A stretch of 64,000 nt of DNA from Perca fluviatilis (taxonomy: Eukaryota; Chordata; Actinopteri; Perciformes; Percidae): positions 16,401,937-16,465,936 of the forward strand of contig NC_053118.1 in assembly GCF_010015445.1 (NCBI RefSeq), given 5' to 3'. Both the position numbers and the translations under genes were made by a program. Under the pieces are notes generated by a model. The model ran no database searches. It saw only the letters and a list, made by a program, of their open reading frames with translations, and was not told the origin of the DNA. Below are positions 24,916-44,026 of this stretch, piece after piece; positions within the stretch are counted from its first letter, which is position 1; every line of letters starts with the position of its first letter.

Positions 24916-26531
24916 GGTCTCCTAATAGGGTATGTAACATTGGTTGGGCTGAAAATTGCTCAGATGCTATTTTATGGGTCCTTAACTACCCTGTGAATAT
25001 GGACCTATTTGGAAAAAGAGCTTTTCTTCCAAATATGGTATGCTCATGAATATTTAGATGAGCTGTGCGCTGATTGGTTTGAGCGAACCACATACACATC
25101 CATTGGAGACTACAGCAGGTCTCATATTTCAGACAATGCAAAGTTATACATTGTTTGACTGCTATTTCGTTATTAAATTCACTTCTGAGACTTTTTTATG
25201 CAAGAAATCAACTACATAAAGCTCAAATATGGGTCGTTTTACAAAAATTGATGGCGAATTGCAAATTCGGTAAGACGTGTCGGACTTTAGGAGCTCCACA
25301 CAGTCTGCCGAGAAAGCGGCAACCTCCATACCCAGTGAAAGTCACCGTTTCCTCGGTTACTGGACTACCGGGGCTCGGGGCTGCGCGGAACTGGCTGGCT
25401 GCCAGCTGCCGGCAGAACTAGAGTATATTTAATTAGTATATCCAATTTCAATTTAATGCATTTTTGTGAACATTAGGAGTTTTGTTAGCTAGCTGCTACT
25501 GTCCCTTCAGTCCTATGTGTACAGATCGCGGCTAGTTAGCTTCAATTTCAGCATAACTAGTATATTTACAGTTTGAATTTCATCATACCACTTATATAAC
25601 ATCTACCCCAAGGTCTTATAAAGCTAACAATGGTGTCCGATTTCAATTTAATGAATTTTTGTGAACATTAGGGGTTTCGTTTCAGAGGTCTAAGAGGAGG
25701 CTAGCTAGCTCTCATTGATAGAGCTCCATCCAGCCGCAGGCTCTATCAATGAAACTCACGGACAAGAGGCATTTATTTCCCCGATCGTTTGTTTAAATAA
25801 CTCAACACACATATCCATTATAAGATTAACTGGAACCTGTGGTAAGAGATTGCGGGCTTAACAAGCTCGCTGACTGCGCTCTCACTCACACACACTCTCA
25901 CACACACAGGCCATATAGCAGGAAGAGGGGAGCTGCAGGCCCTAGAACTCTGTCAGGGCAGTGGCATTTGGTAGTCCATTAACCCAAAAAACTGACTTTG
26001 CACGGGTATGGAGTGCCGTGGGCTGCCAGCCGTGACGGAGCTACATCTACCTCACAGCAGGCCGTGCGGCGAGGCAGCAACACAGACCGCACCGGCCTCT
26101 GAACTCCCGACACGCAGTCGGACAAAATTTGCAATTAGACAATTTTCATAAAACGGCCCATATTTGACCTTTACATAGTACATCAGAAGTGAATTTAGTG
26201 GTAAAATAGCAGATGAACAATGTATACAATTTCTGAGATCTGCGCGTCCTATTCAGAAGACTAAGCTGACTTCAGATCAGTGGTGTAGCCTATGTAAATG
26301 TTGGGGCATGACAAAGTAGCTAGAGTCAAATGAGGAGGAGCGGCAGAGTTGACGTCAACTCGGTGGCTCGTTGAGATTTGCCCGTTTTCAGAGGCAGTTT
26401 CAAATTGTGAGATTTGCAGAGGAAAGAGGTGTCAATGGGATTTTGAGGTTCTATGTATGTCCTAGTTACCCACTAAACTGTCTATATTCAACTATGACAA
26501 GGTAAAATCGGTTTTGCATTCTATCACCCCT
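24916..26531 (+). mobile_element. TTAA-type element, full copy (family A)
   Basis: TTAA lies at 24912-24915 and 26532-26535. The left end is ggtctcctaatagggtatg and the right end cattctatcacccct; inverted similarity beyond TTAA is weak. The right half, from about 25755, is repeated at 1-810. The 88-codon frame at 25155-25421 is not like any transposase I know. Length 1616 bp suggests a deleted derivative. Confidence 0.8.
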
Positions 26532-26539
26532 TTAAGCCA

Positions 26540-27580
<1,041 letters not shown>

Positions 27581-27659
27581 TCAATATAAAGATTTCCAGT
27601 ACTCCAACAGCTGACCCCACTATACACAGAAGAAAAAGGACTACTGACACAAATGACTA

Positions 27660-28261
27660 AATCGAATCCATGAGGTTTACTCCTGTGTGTGCTTCTGTGT
27701 GAGTGTGTGTTTCTGTGATATTCACCCTAAATTTACCCTGCAACCAAATCATACAAGAGAGACTGGGATAGTAGAAAGGCAACACCTGGGGTCAGTGTGT
27801 GTGTGTAACCATATACACAAGGTCATATATAACACATTTCAATCACACTACTCCCGATGGAAATGAGGAGAAAGGGTTATGGGAGCATGTGCATGCATCA
27901 AATAAGTATGGATGGAAAGATGGACAAAAGAAAGAACGAGTGAGAGCGAGGATCAAATGGCTGCTTGTGTATATCAAAAGAAAGACTAAAAGGATTAAAG
28001 GAATAGAGTCACTAAAGAGGGTCATCCTAAAACAGAGGAATAAAAGGAGAAAAGTGAGTGTGAAGTGGAGGCAGGTGATAGTCAATACCCAAATGGGATT
28101 TAAGGATGACCAACAATGAGAGCTAAAATGAGTATAAGGAGAAACAGAGACAGCGCGACAAAACTAAATATGAAATGAGGAAGAAGGAGAAAAACTAAGT
28201 GGTGGAGATGAAAGTGGAAAGCCCAGAGAGGGTACAAGGGTAGAAAGCATCTAAAAAGAGA
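27660..28261. other. Purine-rich stretch; no gene seen
   Basis: From about 27840 to 28260 the plus strand is strongly purine-biased (gaaaga, ggagaaa words). The 106-codon frame at 27799-28119 is very Lys/Arg-rich because of this bias and has no recognisable domain. Confidence 0.45.
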
Positions 28262-28345
28262 GTAATAATAATACATTTTATTTGTATGGCACTTTAAAAA
28301 AGGTACTCAAAGGCACTTTACATGGTAATAAAATAACAGAAACAT
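28262..28345 (+). mobile_element. Fragment like the 3' end of a fish non-LTR element
   Basis: The segment aataatacattttatttgta followed by gcactttaaaaaaggtactcaaaggcacttt resembles the 3' region of RTE-type non-LTR retroelements of fish. Too short for a firm family call. Confidence 0.45.
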
Positions 28346-29208
28346 AAGTGGGTGAGTGTCATTACTGAGTACCCCCGCTCTGATCCGAAACAAAACATTA
28401 TCATACAAAACATACATTTTATGGCCAACATGTTTTAGTACACTTGCCAGGTTTGTGTGTGTTCACCTTTGAAATTCTATAAATATTTTCTGTCAGAAAC
28501 AAAAAATGTATTCTGCTGTATTTGCACATTATGTCGGTTGTTGATCGACCCACAGGTCTAGCACCCAGCAGAGAAACAGAGAGGAGGCTCAGCTGCCGGG
28601 TCAGAAAGCAGGGAAACACACAAACAATAACAGACAGAATGGGAATAAGGTGATTTCCCTGAACTGCCATGCATCCACTGTATGCAGATGTGCCAATTCA
28701 CAAATGGAAACTGTCAACTGTAAATTCAAATGTACTGTAAATAGACAAACAACTTTCCACATAGATAAGGTTTGTTACTTTTTAATTGATTCATCACTTT
28801 AAAAGCCCATCCTCCAGCTACGGCCCGACAGTATGTTTTTAATTTCGGGGGTCTCAAAATCAACAATGTAGAAAGGGTTGCACTCTTGAGTCCACGCTTA
28901 CCAAGAACTTATATCAGGTGTGTACAGCCGAGGTAAATGTAGCACGGAACTGCTTTAATACCTAAACAACTGAGTTTGTCCGTTGTGACATTTACAAGAT
29001 TACAGAAGAAGTAGTATCGCTTAACAAGAGGAAGTCGAAGTGCAGTAGTTTGCATGTGCCAAGCCAAAGAGAGTTAAAAAAAATGCTGTTTTTCAAGGGC
29101 ATTAATGCTGGAAAACAGGACAATGGTGCATTAGGTTTCCTTGCCTCCACTGGAATGTGTGCGTTTCAACAGAAAACAACATTGGTAGGTACAGTATCTA
29201 AACGTATA

Positions 29209-29455
29209 AGCGGCACAGTCATGCAGTGGTTAGCACTGTCACCTAACAAGAGGTTAGACTCCAGTAGCCAGCTTGGGCCTTTCTGTGTGAAATTTGACCC
29301 TGTGTCTGCACGAGTTTCCATGCAAAGGCATGCAGGTTATGTGACTTGGAGACTTGTAGGTGTAAATGTGAGTATGGGTGTTTGTCTATATGTGTTAGTC
29401 CAATGTGTCTTAGACTAATGACCTGTCCAGGGTGTCCGTCTTGTGTCTACTTGTA
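29209..29455 (+). mobile_element. Degenerate tRNA-derived SINE (gcagtggttagc family)
   Basis: The start agcggcacagtcatgcagtgg followed by ttagcactgtc contains an A-box-like word. A decayed B box, ggttagactcc, lies at about 29252-29262. The body words gggcctttctgtgtg, tctatatgtgttag and gacctgtccagggtgt are those I recall from the widespread fish SINE of this type. Many substitutions and deletions; inactive. Confidence 0.75.
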
Positions 29456-29459
29456 ATGC

Positions 29460-32261
<2,802 letters not shown>

Positions 32262-32325
<64 letters not shown>
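32262..32325. repeat. (TA)n microsatellite
   Basis: About 32 TA units. Just right of it, 32330-32358 reads gcagattaatagatcgagca then gccctg, like the end of the gggctgcacgatt hAT family at 39366 and 61513. Confidence 0.95.
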
Positions 32326-32332
<7 letters not shown>

Positions 32333-32859
32333 CGCAGATTAATAGATCGAGCAGCCCTGAACATAATTAATGTGAATATTCAGTTACAAAAAACATACAG
32401 AACAAACGTGTATATATAAAATAGAGCCAGACCGATATATCGGCGTGCCAATATTATCGGCCGATATTAGGCATTTTCCATTTTCCATAAACAAATATTT
32501 AAAAAAATTAAAACGGACAAAACACCCTTCAACCATGTTATGAGTGTTGGCGTTGCATAGTTCGTCCACCAGAGGGCACTCTACAACATCCCTGTTGGAA
32601 ACACTGATTTTTTTGTTATTGTGTTTTTGTTCAAGGACTTTAAGTTTCATATCTTAAGTTTGTATTTTTACAACATTTATCAGAACTTTAATATATTTTG
32701 ATTCATCTGTTCTGACAATAAAACAAGTTTATTTTTAAACTGCATTATATTATTTTAGTGAGGACTCATAAATAACTACAAATAACTAATGTTAGGGAAA
32801 TCTGTTTTGTTAAGCTTTTCTGGATTAAAAAAAATATATATATATATATATATATTATA

Positions 32860-34478
32860 CAGTGCCTTGCGAAAGTATTCGGCCCCCTTGAACTTTTCGA
32901 CCTTTTGCCACATTTCAGGCCTCAAACATAAAGATATAAAACTGTAATTTTTTGTGAAGAATCAACAACAAGTGGGACACAATCATGAAGTGGAACACGA
33001 ATTTATTGGATATTTCAAACAACCTTAAACAAATAAAAACTGAAATATTGGGCGTGCAAAATTATTCAGCCCCCTTAAGTTAATACTTTGTAGCGCCACC
33101 TTTTGCTGCGATTACAGCTGTAAGTTCGCTAGGGGTATGTCTCTATCAGTTTTGCACATCGAGACTGACATTTTTGCCCATTCCTCCTTGCAAAACAGCT
33201 CGAGCTCAGTGAGGTTGGATGGAGAGCGTTTGTGAACAGCAGTTTTCAGTTCTTTCCACAGATTCTCGATTGGATTCAGGTCTGGACTTTGACTTGGCCA
33301 TTCTAACACCTGGATATGTTTATTTGTGAACCATTCCATTGTAGATTTTGCTTTATGTTTTGGATCATTGTCTTGTTGGAAGACAAAGCTCCGTCCCAGT
33401 CTCAGGTCTTTTGCAGACTCCATCAGGTTTTCTTCCAGAATGGTCCTGTATTTGGCTCCATCCATCTTCCCATCAATTTTAACCATCTTCCCTGTCCCTG
33501 CTGAAGAAAAGCAGGCCCAAACCATGATGCTGCCACCACCATGTTTGACAGTGGGGATGGTGTGTTCAGGGTGATGAGCTGTGTTGCTTTACGCCAAACT
33601 TAGCGTTTTGCATTGTTGCAAAAAGTTCGATTTTGGTTTCATCTGACCACAGCACCTTCTTCCACATGTTTGGTGTGTCTCCCAGGTGGCTTTTGGCAAA
33701 CTTTAAACGACACTTTTATGGATATCTTTAAGAAATGGCTTTCTTCTTGCCACTCTTCCATAAAGGCCAGATTTGTGCAGTATACGACTGATTGTTGTCC
33801 TATGGACAGAGTCTCCCACCTCAGCTGTAGATCTCTGCAGTTCATCCAGAGTGATCATGGGCCTCTTGGCTGCATCTCTGATCAGTCTTCTCATTGTATG
33901 AGCTGAAAGTTTAGAGGGACGGCCGGGTCTTCGTAGATTTGTAGTGGTCTGATACTCCTTCCATTTCAATATTATCGCTTGACAGTGCTCCTTGGGATGT
34001 TTAAAGCTTGGGAAATCTTTTGTATCCAACCGGCTTTAAACTTCTCCACAACAGTATCTCGGACCTGCCTGGTGTGTTCCTTGTTCTTCATGATGCTCTC
34101 TTGCGCGTTACACGGACCTCTGACACTATCACAGAGCAGGTGCATTTATACGGAGACTTGATTACACACAGCTGGATTCTATTTATCATCATTAGTCATT
34201 TAGGTCAACATTGGATCATTCAGAGATCCTCACTGAACTTGTGGGAGAGTTTGCTGCACTGAAAGTAAAGGGGCTGAATAATTTTGCACGCCCACTTTTT
34301 CAGTTTTTTATTTGTTAAAAAAGTTTGAAATAGCCAATGAATTTCGTTCCACTTCATAATTGGGACCCACTTGTTGTTGATTCTTCACAAAAATTACAGT
34401 TTTATATCTTTATGTTTGAGGCCTGAAATGTGGCAAAAGGTCGAAACGTTCAAGGGGGCCGAATACTTTCGCAAGGCA

Positions 34479-34481
<3 letters not shown>
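32860..34481 (-). mobile_element. Tc1-like DNA transposon, defective
   Basis: TA lies at both borders (32858-32859 and 34482-34483). The ends cagtgccttgcgaaagtatt and its inverse start inverted repeats of about 130 bp or more. Length 1622 bp is normal for Tc1. It sits inside a (TA)n tract, so the exact TA used cannot be told apart from neighbours. It encodes the damaged transposase 33080-34091 on the minus strand. Confidence 0.95.
33080..34091 (-). pseudogene. Tc1-like transposase, frameshifted
   Basis: Tc1 transposases cut and paste their element at TA sites. The likely start is the ATG at 34091 (MKNKEHTRQVRDTVVEKF), and the family stop would be at 33082-33080, giving about 337 codons, the usual length. 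One frame (34029-33703) holds the GRPSK linker after the first helix-turn-helix and the second one (TISRILHKSGLYGR). Another frame (33525-33112) holds the catalytic core: FVFQQDNDPKHKAKS with the second Asp, and SPDLNPIENLW with the final Glu. The N-terminal segment, the stretch between those frames and the C-terminal end each lie in other frames, so at least three frameshifts have inactivated it. The first catalytic Asp region is not in an open frame. Confidence 0.93.
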
Positions 34482-34528
<47 letters not shown>

Positions 34529-34619
34529 CGGCCGATATATCGGAATATCGGATTTTTAAATCACCAAATATTTGTATCGATATCGGCCTTAAAAATCGGT
34601 CAGGCTCTAATATAAAGCC

Positions 34620-37845
<3,226 letters not shown>

Positions 37846-38227
37846 TCCATTTCTCCCTCATGTCACCTGGAAGAGAGACAAAGAAAGATAGAAACAGAAA
37901 GGCAAAGAAAAAAGTAGGAACCACCTGTATGTAAAAGCTCACCTGTCCTGGGAACAAATAACACCAATGAATGAGTGAACTGATGGCAGATGGAGCTTTA
38001 CCTTAATAAAAGTGGAGGCGGTAGCTGAGAGGGCCGGTGGTCTGTGATCATTAAAAAAAAATACGATACCCAAACAACACTAATGGTCGTCCTTTTTTGG
38101 CAATGCCTTAGTACTCACTAAGGTAACCTGTACCAAGGTTCTCACGTTTTAGATATAATAGGATACACACAATAATCTTCAACAATGCTGTTCTGTCTGC
38201 TTAATTTTCAATCTGTCGATGGAAAAT

Positions 38228-38540
38228 ACTTAAGTTACAACAATACTGAGCTGGCAAAGCAGTTTTGTGTTTATTTGTTCGGTATTTATTAGGAAAATCC
38301 CACGATCCTTAAACAGGGACAGGAAAATTGTCTCTGTTGCTTAAAGTTCGTGGATGTATAGTATCTTAAATCTATCATTTGAAAAGTTATTTTTTTTCAG
38401 CAGATATCCTAGTTATAACTAGATTGAGCTAGCAAAGCGGTTTGGTGGTTATATTTGTGGTATTTATTCAGTTTGGGAAATCCCAAGATCTCTACAAAGC
38501 TAGCTTAAGTTAGCTGGCGGACTAAACAGGGAGGGACTAG
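38228..38540 (+). repeat. Diverged tandem duplication, period about 180 bp
   Basis: 38228-38330 and 38407-38540 share gagctggcaaagcagtttt / gagctagcaaagcggtttg, ggtatttatt, gaaaatcccacgatcc / gaaatcccaagatctc and taaacaggga in the same order. The two copies are strongly diverged, so the duplication is old or the unit belongs to an unrecognised repeat. Confidence 0.6.
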
Positions 38541-39759
38541 CACTGAAATGCCTCACAGTATGAATACAGTTTGATAATAATTTTTATTATGCGTTGACTT
38601 CAGTGATGCTTACAAACTTTGGCTAATAATGACTGATGAAATCAAACCCTCTCATGTAATATTGCTAAAATAAAAGCACTTGGGATGATGAAAAGTCTCA
38701 GTGTTGTAAGCTGGAGGTGTTTGAAGGTTTCTGCTTAAACTTCAGTGGTTAGGTTCACATATTCACTTACACAATCAAATAATCCTGATTAATGAATTAA
38801 TAACTAGTTATATTTAATGCTTGCCATCTTCATTTTGCCAGGCATAATGTATAGTTCAGTCCTTGGTCTGCAATTGAAACTGGAGGGCCCTGATAAAACA
38901 GATAATTTTTTTGAAGTATTTAAAACCTATAGACTATACTTATTACTTATTCTTACCACTATCTCAGTTGCTGTGCATGACTTTCCTTGGTTTGTCAATG
39001 TGAAAAGGCTCCACATAAAGCCCTTTTCAGACATAGAATACACAACATTGCAGGCTGCACCTATCTGGTAAAGTCATGGCATTTTGTCATTCAGACATAG
39101 GTGACTTTTACATTAACATGACTGCACATTTACAGAATGAGCTGCATGCTCACGTGAGCAGAGAGACGTAAGAAGAGAGGCAGAAGAGCAGGGAGTTAAA
39201 AAGTGATGATAGGGAACAAGAAGAGTGTTGTCTGTTCGCTCACAGGCTGCATCACAAGTTGATTTTAAAACTTATTTTACCGCTGAAGCCTTAATTTATG
39301 CCCACTACTTTTACAGATACATTTTGACAGATTAATGTTATTGATCCCGAATTATGCGCTTTACTTAGGGCTGCACGATTAATCAAATCGCGATGTCATT
39401 CTGTGCGATTACATAACACCAAAAATTGTGTGATTTAAGTAAAAAAAAAAAAGGTGTGCTGTGTATGCGACACTAGTCTCTGTGTGCACTGCAGTCTCCA
39501 CGTTGTAACACCCTTCGCTTCAACAGATGAAGCCACCGTGTCTTAAGAAGCTTGGTGTTTTTATTGTTCACTGGTAACTCACTTTACATCGTCTTGGTTA
39601 TCTCTTTTTACTCTAATTTTTCACTCACACAGCCGCTCCAACACTGCTCATTCTCCATGCTTGTTTAACAACTCACACACGGACGTCACTCACTCAACGC
39701 ACCTGCAATTCTCGCTCTGACCAATGCCTGATTTATGGTTCTGGGATGAATCTTTGTTG

Positions 39760-40048
39760 AATCTGCCCTCTGAATTACACACTGTGTGGGACAGGTACAG
39801 GATGGCAACAACAACTGCACAAGTTACAACAGGAACGCACAATTCCTCCATCAGTGCTCAGACTGTCCGCAATAGGTTGAGGGATAGCTCTTTGTTCAGG
39901 GACACATTATCCATTTTCTGTTAGTCACATGTCTGTGAAACTTATGTCTTAGCTGTTGAATCTTTTTAGGTTCATACAAATATTTACACATTAAGTTTGC
40001 TTAAAATAAAAAGTTAAAAGTGAGGACTTTCTTTTTTTGCTGAGTTTA
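39760..40048 (+). mobile_element. Internally deleted Tc1-like fragment
   Basis: actgtgtgggacaggtacag and the following frame DRYRMATTTAQVTTGT and SAQTVRNRLRD are the N-terminal coding region of a Tc1-like transposase family. A jump then leads to a typical right end (tttctttttttgctgagttta, ending 40048). The catalytic part is missing. Confidence 0.7.
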
Positions 40049-40342
40049 GATGGTCACGTGAGTGTTAGAAGTAAAGAGGGTTTCAGAGCATCATTTGTAC
40101 TTTAAACGTTTTTTTTATTTAATTTAGTAAAATATAAAGTTATTTAAGTATTTAAGTACTGCACATTTTTTGTTTATGTACACTACTGGTCAAAAGTTTT
40201 ACAACACCCCAATTTTTCCAGGTTTTTATTGAAATTCATTCAGTTCAATGTCTTATTGTACTCTGAAATGAAAGAATAGAACAAATAAATAATTGAAGTT
40301 AAAAAAGAAATCATGGAATCAATTTATAAACCAAAATGTATT

Positions 40343-42845
40343 CTAAATTTTTGACTCAAAGTAGCCCCTTTGGCAGATATAACAGCTGAACACACTCGTG
40401 GCATTCTTTCTACAATGGAAATCAAATATTCTTCGGAAAGTTCTTACCAACTCTGTTGCAGAAGTTCCCATAAATGTGTGGCACAGGTTGCTTTGCTTTG
40501 CTTTCACTTTTCTGTCCAGTTCATCCCAAACCAGCTCAATGGGGTTTAAGTCTGGTGACTGTGCTGGCCACTCCATCTTTTTAAGCTTACCATCTTGTTC
40601 TTTTTTCCTAAGGTAGTTCTAGCATAGCTTGGACTTATGTTTTGGGTCATTATCTTGCTGTAGGATGAACCCCTGACCACCTAGGCGCATACCAGAGGGT
40701 ACTGCATGGCGCTGCAAAATGCTGTGGTAGCTGTTTTGGTTCAGGGTGCCTTTCACTCTGTACAAATCACCGACCCTGGATGCAGCAAAACAGCCCCAGA
40801 CCATCATGCTTCCTCCTCCATGTTTGACAGTTGATGTCACACACTGAGGAACCATACTTTCTCCTACTCAACGGCTAGAGATGGGAAGTAACGAAGTACA
40901 AATACTTCGTTACTGTACTCAAGTAGATTTTTCAGATATTTTTACTTTACTATTTATTTTTGTGGCAACTTTTTACTTTTACTCCTTACATTTTAACACG
41001 AATATCGGTACTTTCTACTCCTTACATTTTAGAAAATTGGCTCGTTACTTTAGTTTTGTACAAAAGGTCGTCTATCAGGAGTGATTGTGAGTGCACGTCG
41101 GAAAATAGCGGACACGCGCCTCACATCGTTCGCCACACGGAGAAAAAAGGATAATCAGTTAGATTGTGTGTGTCCGTCCTTGAGAACTGTAAGTCGTATA
41201 ACTTATGTTGTAAGTTAATTTAAGCCTGTTGTTGTATTGGTCTATATTTCTTGCAAACTTAAAGTAAGTTAGCTAGTGATTTTGTTGTTTGTGTTCACCT
41301 GTTAGCTAGGTTGCACGTTGCTTGATCTTAAGCATCAAAAGAGAGAAGTTGTCTACGTCCGTGTTTTAACAGACAGACCTGGGGCGAAGTTGGAAACCAG
41401 AATCAGCTTTAAATACAGTCCTAATCTAGTCCTCATTAACAAGTTTCAAATAATTTCACTGGAGTTACCATTATTCAATCAATCATCAATACCGAATTCA
41501 ATCTAATTGGATGGGAATATACTGTACGTTGCACTTGACGCACAACAGATTCGGCGGCATTAATTTGCGGCAAATCATTGCGGCTTGATGGTGGTAACGT
41601 TAGCACTAGTAGTATGATGGCGACATGATTGAAAATGAAGAAAACAGAGATCCCAGAGATTCAGCAGACAAGCAGCAAGACATTCCCAATTATCCTTCAT
41701 CAGCCTTATCTGAGAGAGCTGTTTAGGCATCAAGAATGACTCCTGGCAAATGTGCTGCGTAACTCTTAAAGTATGGGGAACTTCTTAATTAATGTCTATT
41801 TAGTAATTCATATTTAATCCTTTATTTTCTTTCCAGAAGCCATATTTGAGCACACACACATACATGTAGATTCCTTTAAATGTTAAGGGGAAGATTAAAA
41901 AAGAGAAACTGGATCTGTGAATTCTCACAGAATCACAACTAAATACATATATTGCTACTCAGTCAGAATCTTATTAACCTGGAGTCCCAGTATCTGTCAC
42001 AATAATCATATATGTGATGTTTTAGGCCTATTGGCAGACATCCATTTAAAATGTAGGAAATACTATAAAAAAAGCCTTTTTTCCATGTCCACTGAAGTTT
42101 CTCAGCTTGTACTCTAGTAACATTTTTGTGGTCCAGGTAGCTTTGCATAAAAAAATGGTTGTCATTTGCCAGGCTACTTTTACTTTTATACTTTAAGTAA
42201 ATTTCCATGTCTGTACTTTGTTACTTTTACTTGAGTAAAGAAGTTAAATCAGTACTTCTACAGTTACCAGAGTATTTTTTAACACAAGTATCTGTACTTC
42301 TACTTGAGTACGAGAAGTGAGTACTTTTGCCATCTCTGTCAACGGCGTACAAAAATCCTGCGTGATGAACCAAAGATTTCAATTTTGATTCATCAGTCCA
42401 TAGCACCTTCTTCCAGTCTTCAGTAGTCCATTGATGAGGTTTCTTGGCCCAGGCAAGCCTCTTTTTCTTATTCTGACATCTTAGCAATGGCTTTCTTGCT
42501 GCAACACGACCTATCAAACCTGCAGCTCAAAGTCTTCTCTTTACAGTTGAAACTGATTATTACGACCACTGTTAAGCTGTGCTTGAAGCTGTTGTCCTGT
42601 GAGCCGCCTATCACGCAAGCTGTTGACTCTCAGAAACTTGTCTTCTGATTCTGTTGTGGCTTTGGGTCTGTCAGACCTCTTCCTGTCAAGAGTTTCCCCA
42701 AGTTTCTAAGTGCCTTTTGATGGTGAAGAATACTGTACTCACTGACACCTTGACTTTCTTCAAAATTTCTCTGTAGGAAAGACCAACATTCTTGTGTTAT
42801 GGTGGTCTGTCTCTCTTCCATTGTTAATTGCCTTTTTCCCACCAT
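40343..42845 (-). pseudogene. Tc1-like transposase, interrupted and frameshifted
   Basis: Minus-strand pieces in order: the N-terminal DNA-binding part from MVGKRQLTMEERQ (42845-42630); a middle part with the first catalytic Asp in WTDESK (42517 to the hAT border at 42339); then, beyond the inserted hAT element, TVKHGGGSMMVWGCF and ILQQDNDPKHKSK with the second Asp (40855-40619); and MEWPAQSPDLNPIELVWDEL with the final Glu (40576-40343). The hAT insertion removes nothing: its 8-bp duplication tcaacggc lies on both sides. Several frameshifts and stops exist besides the insertion, so the gene may already have been dead, or decayed afterwards. Confidence 0.93.
40876..42338. mobile_element. Non-autonomous hAT element inside Tc1
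   Basis: A perfect 8-bp duplication, tcaacggc, lies at 40868-40875 and 42339-42346. The ends tagagatgggaagtaac and gtacttttgccatctctg resemble those of 56576-58016, with the same subterminal words (agtacaaatact, ttacttttac, acttgagta). The core, with ttcgccacacgg and gtggtaacgttagcac, differs from the core of that element. Confidence 0.94.
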
Positions 42846-43405
42846 TTTTATAGCAACACACTACTTTCTGCAGTACAATACTGTTCAAATAATGCTCGAG
42901 GGTACGGTACCACAGTGTGTTCCAACAATACTTTTATACAAACAGAGGGGCTTGTAAGTAAACCAGACAAGTTGGAACACTGTGGGAATTGGTAGCACCA
43001 ACTTTCAAAGCTTGATCAACCTCCATTGCTGCAGAACAGCTTTACGTTGTTAACCCATTTCTTGTTCCCTGAAAAAGGCCTTTTTGTAAAATACTGAAAT
43101 GTACATTATTTTTCAGTTTTGGGTAACCTTACGTTTTTTTGTTGTTGTTTTTTTAACCTCAGGCAGTTAACCACTTACCTTTGTAACATTTCATGCTATT
43201 CATTGGACTTGAACTGCTAAAATTTCAATAAAAAAACTAAAGAAATTGGGGTGTTCTAAAACTTTTGACCGGTAGTGTATTTCTTCTTATGCTCGTTTAA
43301 CTTTGTATGTTCCATGCAAGTAGACTCATTATACCATTATTTCGCAATCACAGTATTGTAAATGGCAATCGCAATATGACGTTTTCTCCGAATCGTGCAG
43401 CCCTA

Positions 43406-44026
43406 GTTTTACAGTATAATATCAACTAGTCACATGAATTGACCGACAGGACGTTAAGTTGGGATTGAGAGTTTTTCTGGATATTAATTAATTTATCCAT
43501 TTTTTTGAACCTCTTCTGCTCCTGATATTAAAAGACTGATTTCCTCAATGCCTTAAAATTGGCTTTCACAGGTACCTAGTTTAGCAAGCAGATGTTTTGC
43601 ATAAGAGACGATTGAGATAATACACTGATCTTAGAAAGCAGTAGAAGATGTGCATTTTATCTCTCGCTGCATGCATTACCTTGTGCTCTGCATTCAATTC
43701 AGATTTATGGCATGTTGAAAGTAATGCAGAAACATTTCTAGGTCTGACCTTGCCATCATGATTTTCACATAAATGTGACCAGGGTGCTTATTCAGGCATG
43801 AGAACGACATGTTAAATTGCCATCAAATTAATGTAAAGGGGAGCATGTCTAAAATGGGGTTTACGCTTCTATTAAATCCCCTTCACTGTGGGCATCCTGT
43901 TCATTAACAGTTTGAGCAGTTTGTTTATGAACAGAAGGAAAGAAAGACCAGTGGAGAGCACCAACCTACATGTTTGACAGGATGATAAGTATGTAACTCC
44001 CAGATGTACTGCATGTGCTGATGAGA
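43406..44026. other. No gene or recognised repeat seen
   Basis: Unremarkable AT-rich sequence between two hAT elements. Confidence 0.4.

Larger units (their letters stand above)
32422..34609. mobile_element. Non-autonomous hAT element hosting a Tc1
   Basis: The ends tagagccagaccgatat and atcggtcaggctcta are inverted repeats. The flanks atataaaa (32414-32421) and atataaag (34610-34617) agree at 7 of 8. The arms use the words ccgatat and atcggcc. A TA microsatellite in its middle was the landing site of the Tc1 element at 32860-34481; without that insertion the element is about 560 bp. Confidence 0.88.
40181..43277 (-). mobile_element. Tc1-like transposon split by a hAT element
   Basis: TA lies at both borders (40179-40180, 43278-43279). 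The ends cactactggtcaaaagtttt and aaaacttttgaccggtagtg are inverted repeats. The total of 3097 bp less the hAT insertion and its 8-bp duplication leaves 1626 bp, normal for Tc1. This is a different family from 32860-34481, judged by its ends and transposase. Confidence 0.94.
39366..43405. mobile_element. hAT element hosting a four-layer nest
   Basis: The ends tagggctgcacgatt and aatcgtgcagcccta are a perfect 15-bp inverted repeat. The flanks gctttact and gttttaca agree at 6 of 8. Left-arm sequence to about 39717 matches the uninterrupted copy at 61513-61912 (shared: tccacgttgtaacaccctt and the block gatgaagccaccgtgtctta). The other 3.6 kb is insertions: a Tc1 fragment (39760-40048) and a Tc1 copy (40181-43277) that itself contains a hAT element (40876-42338). 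Confidence 0.88.
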
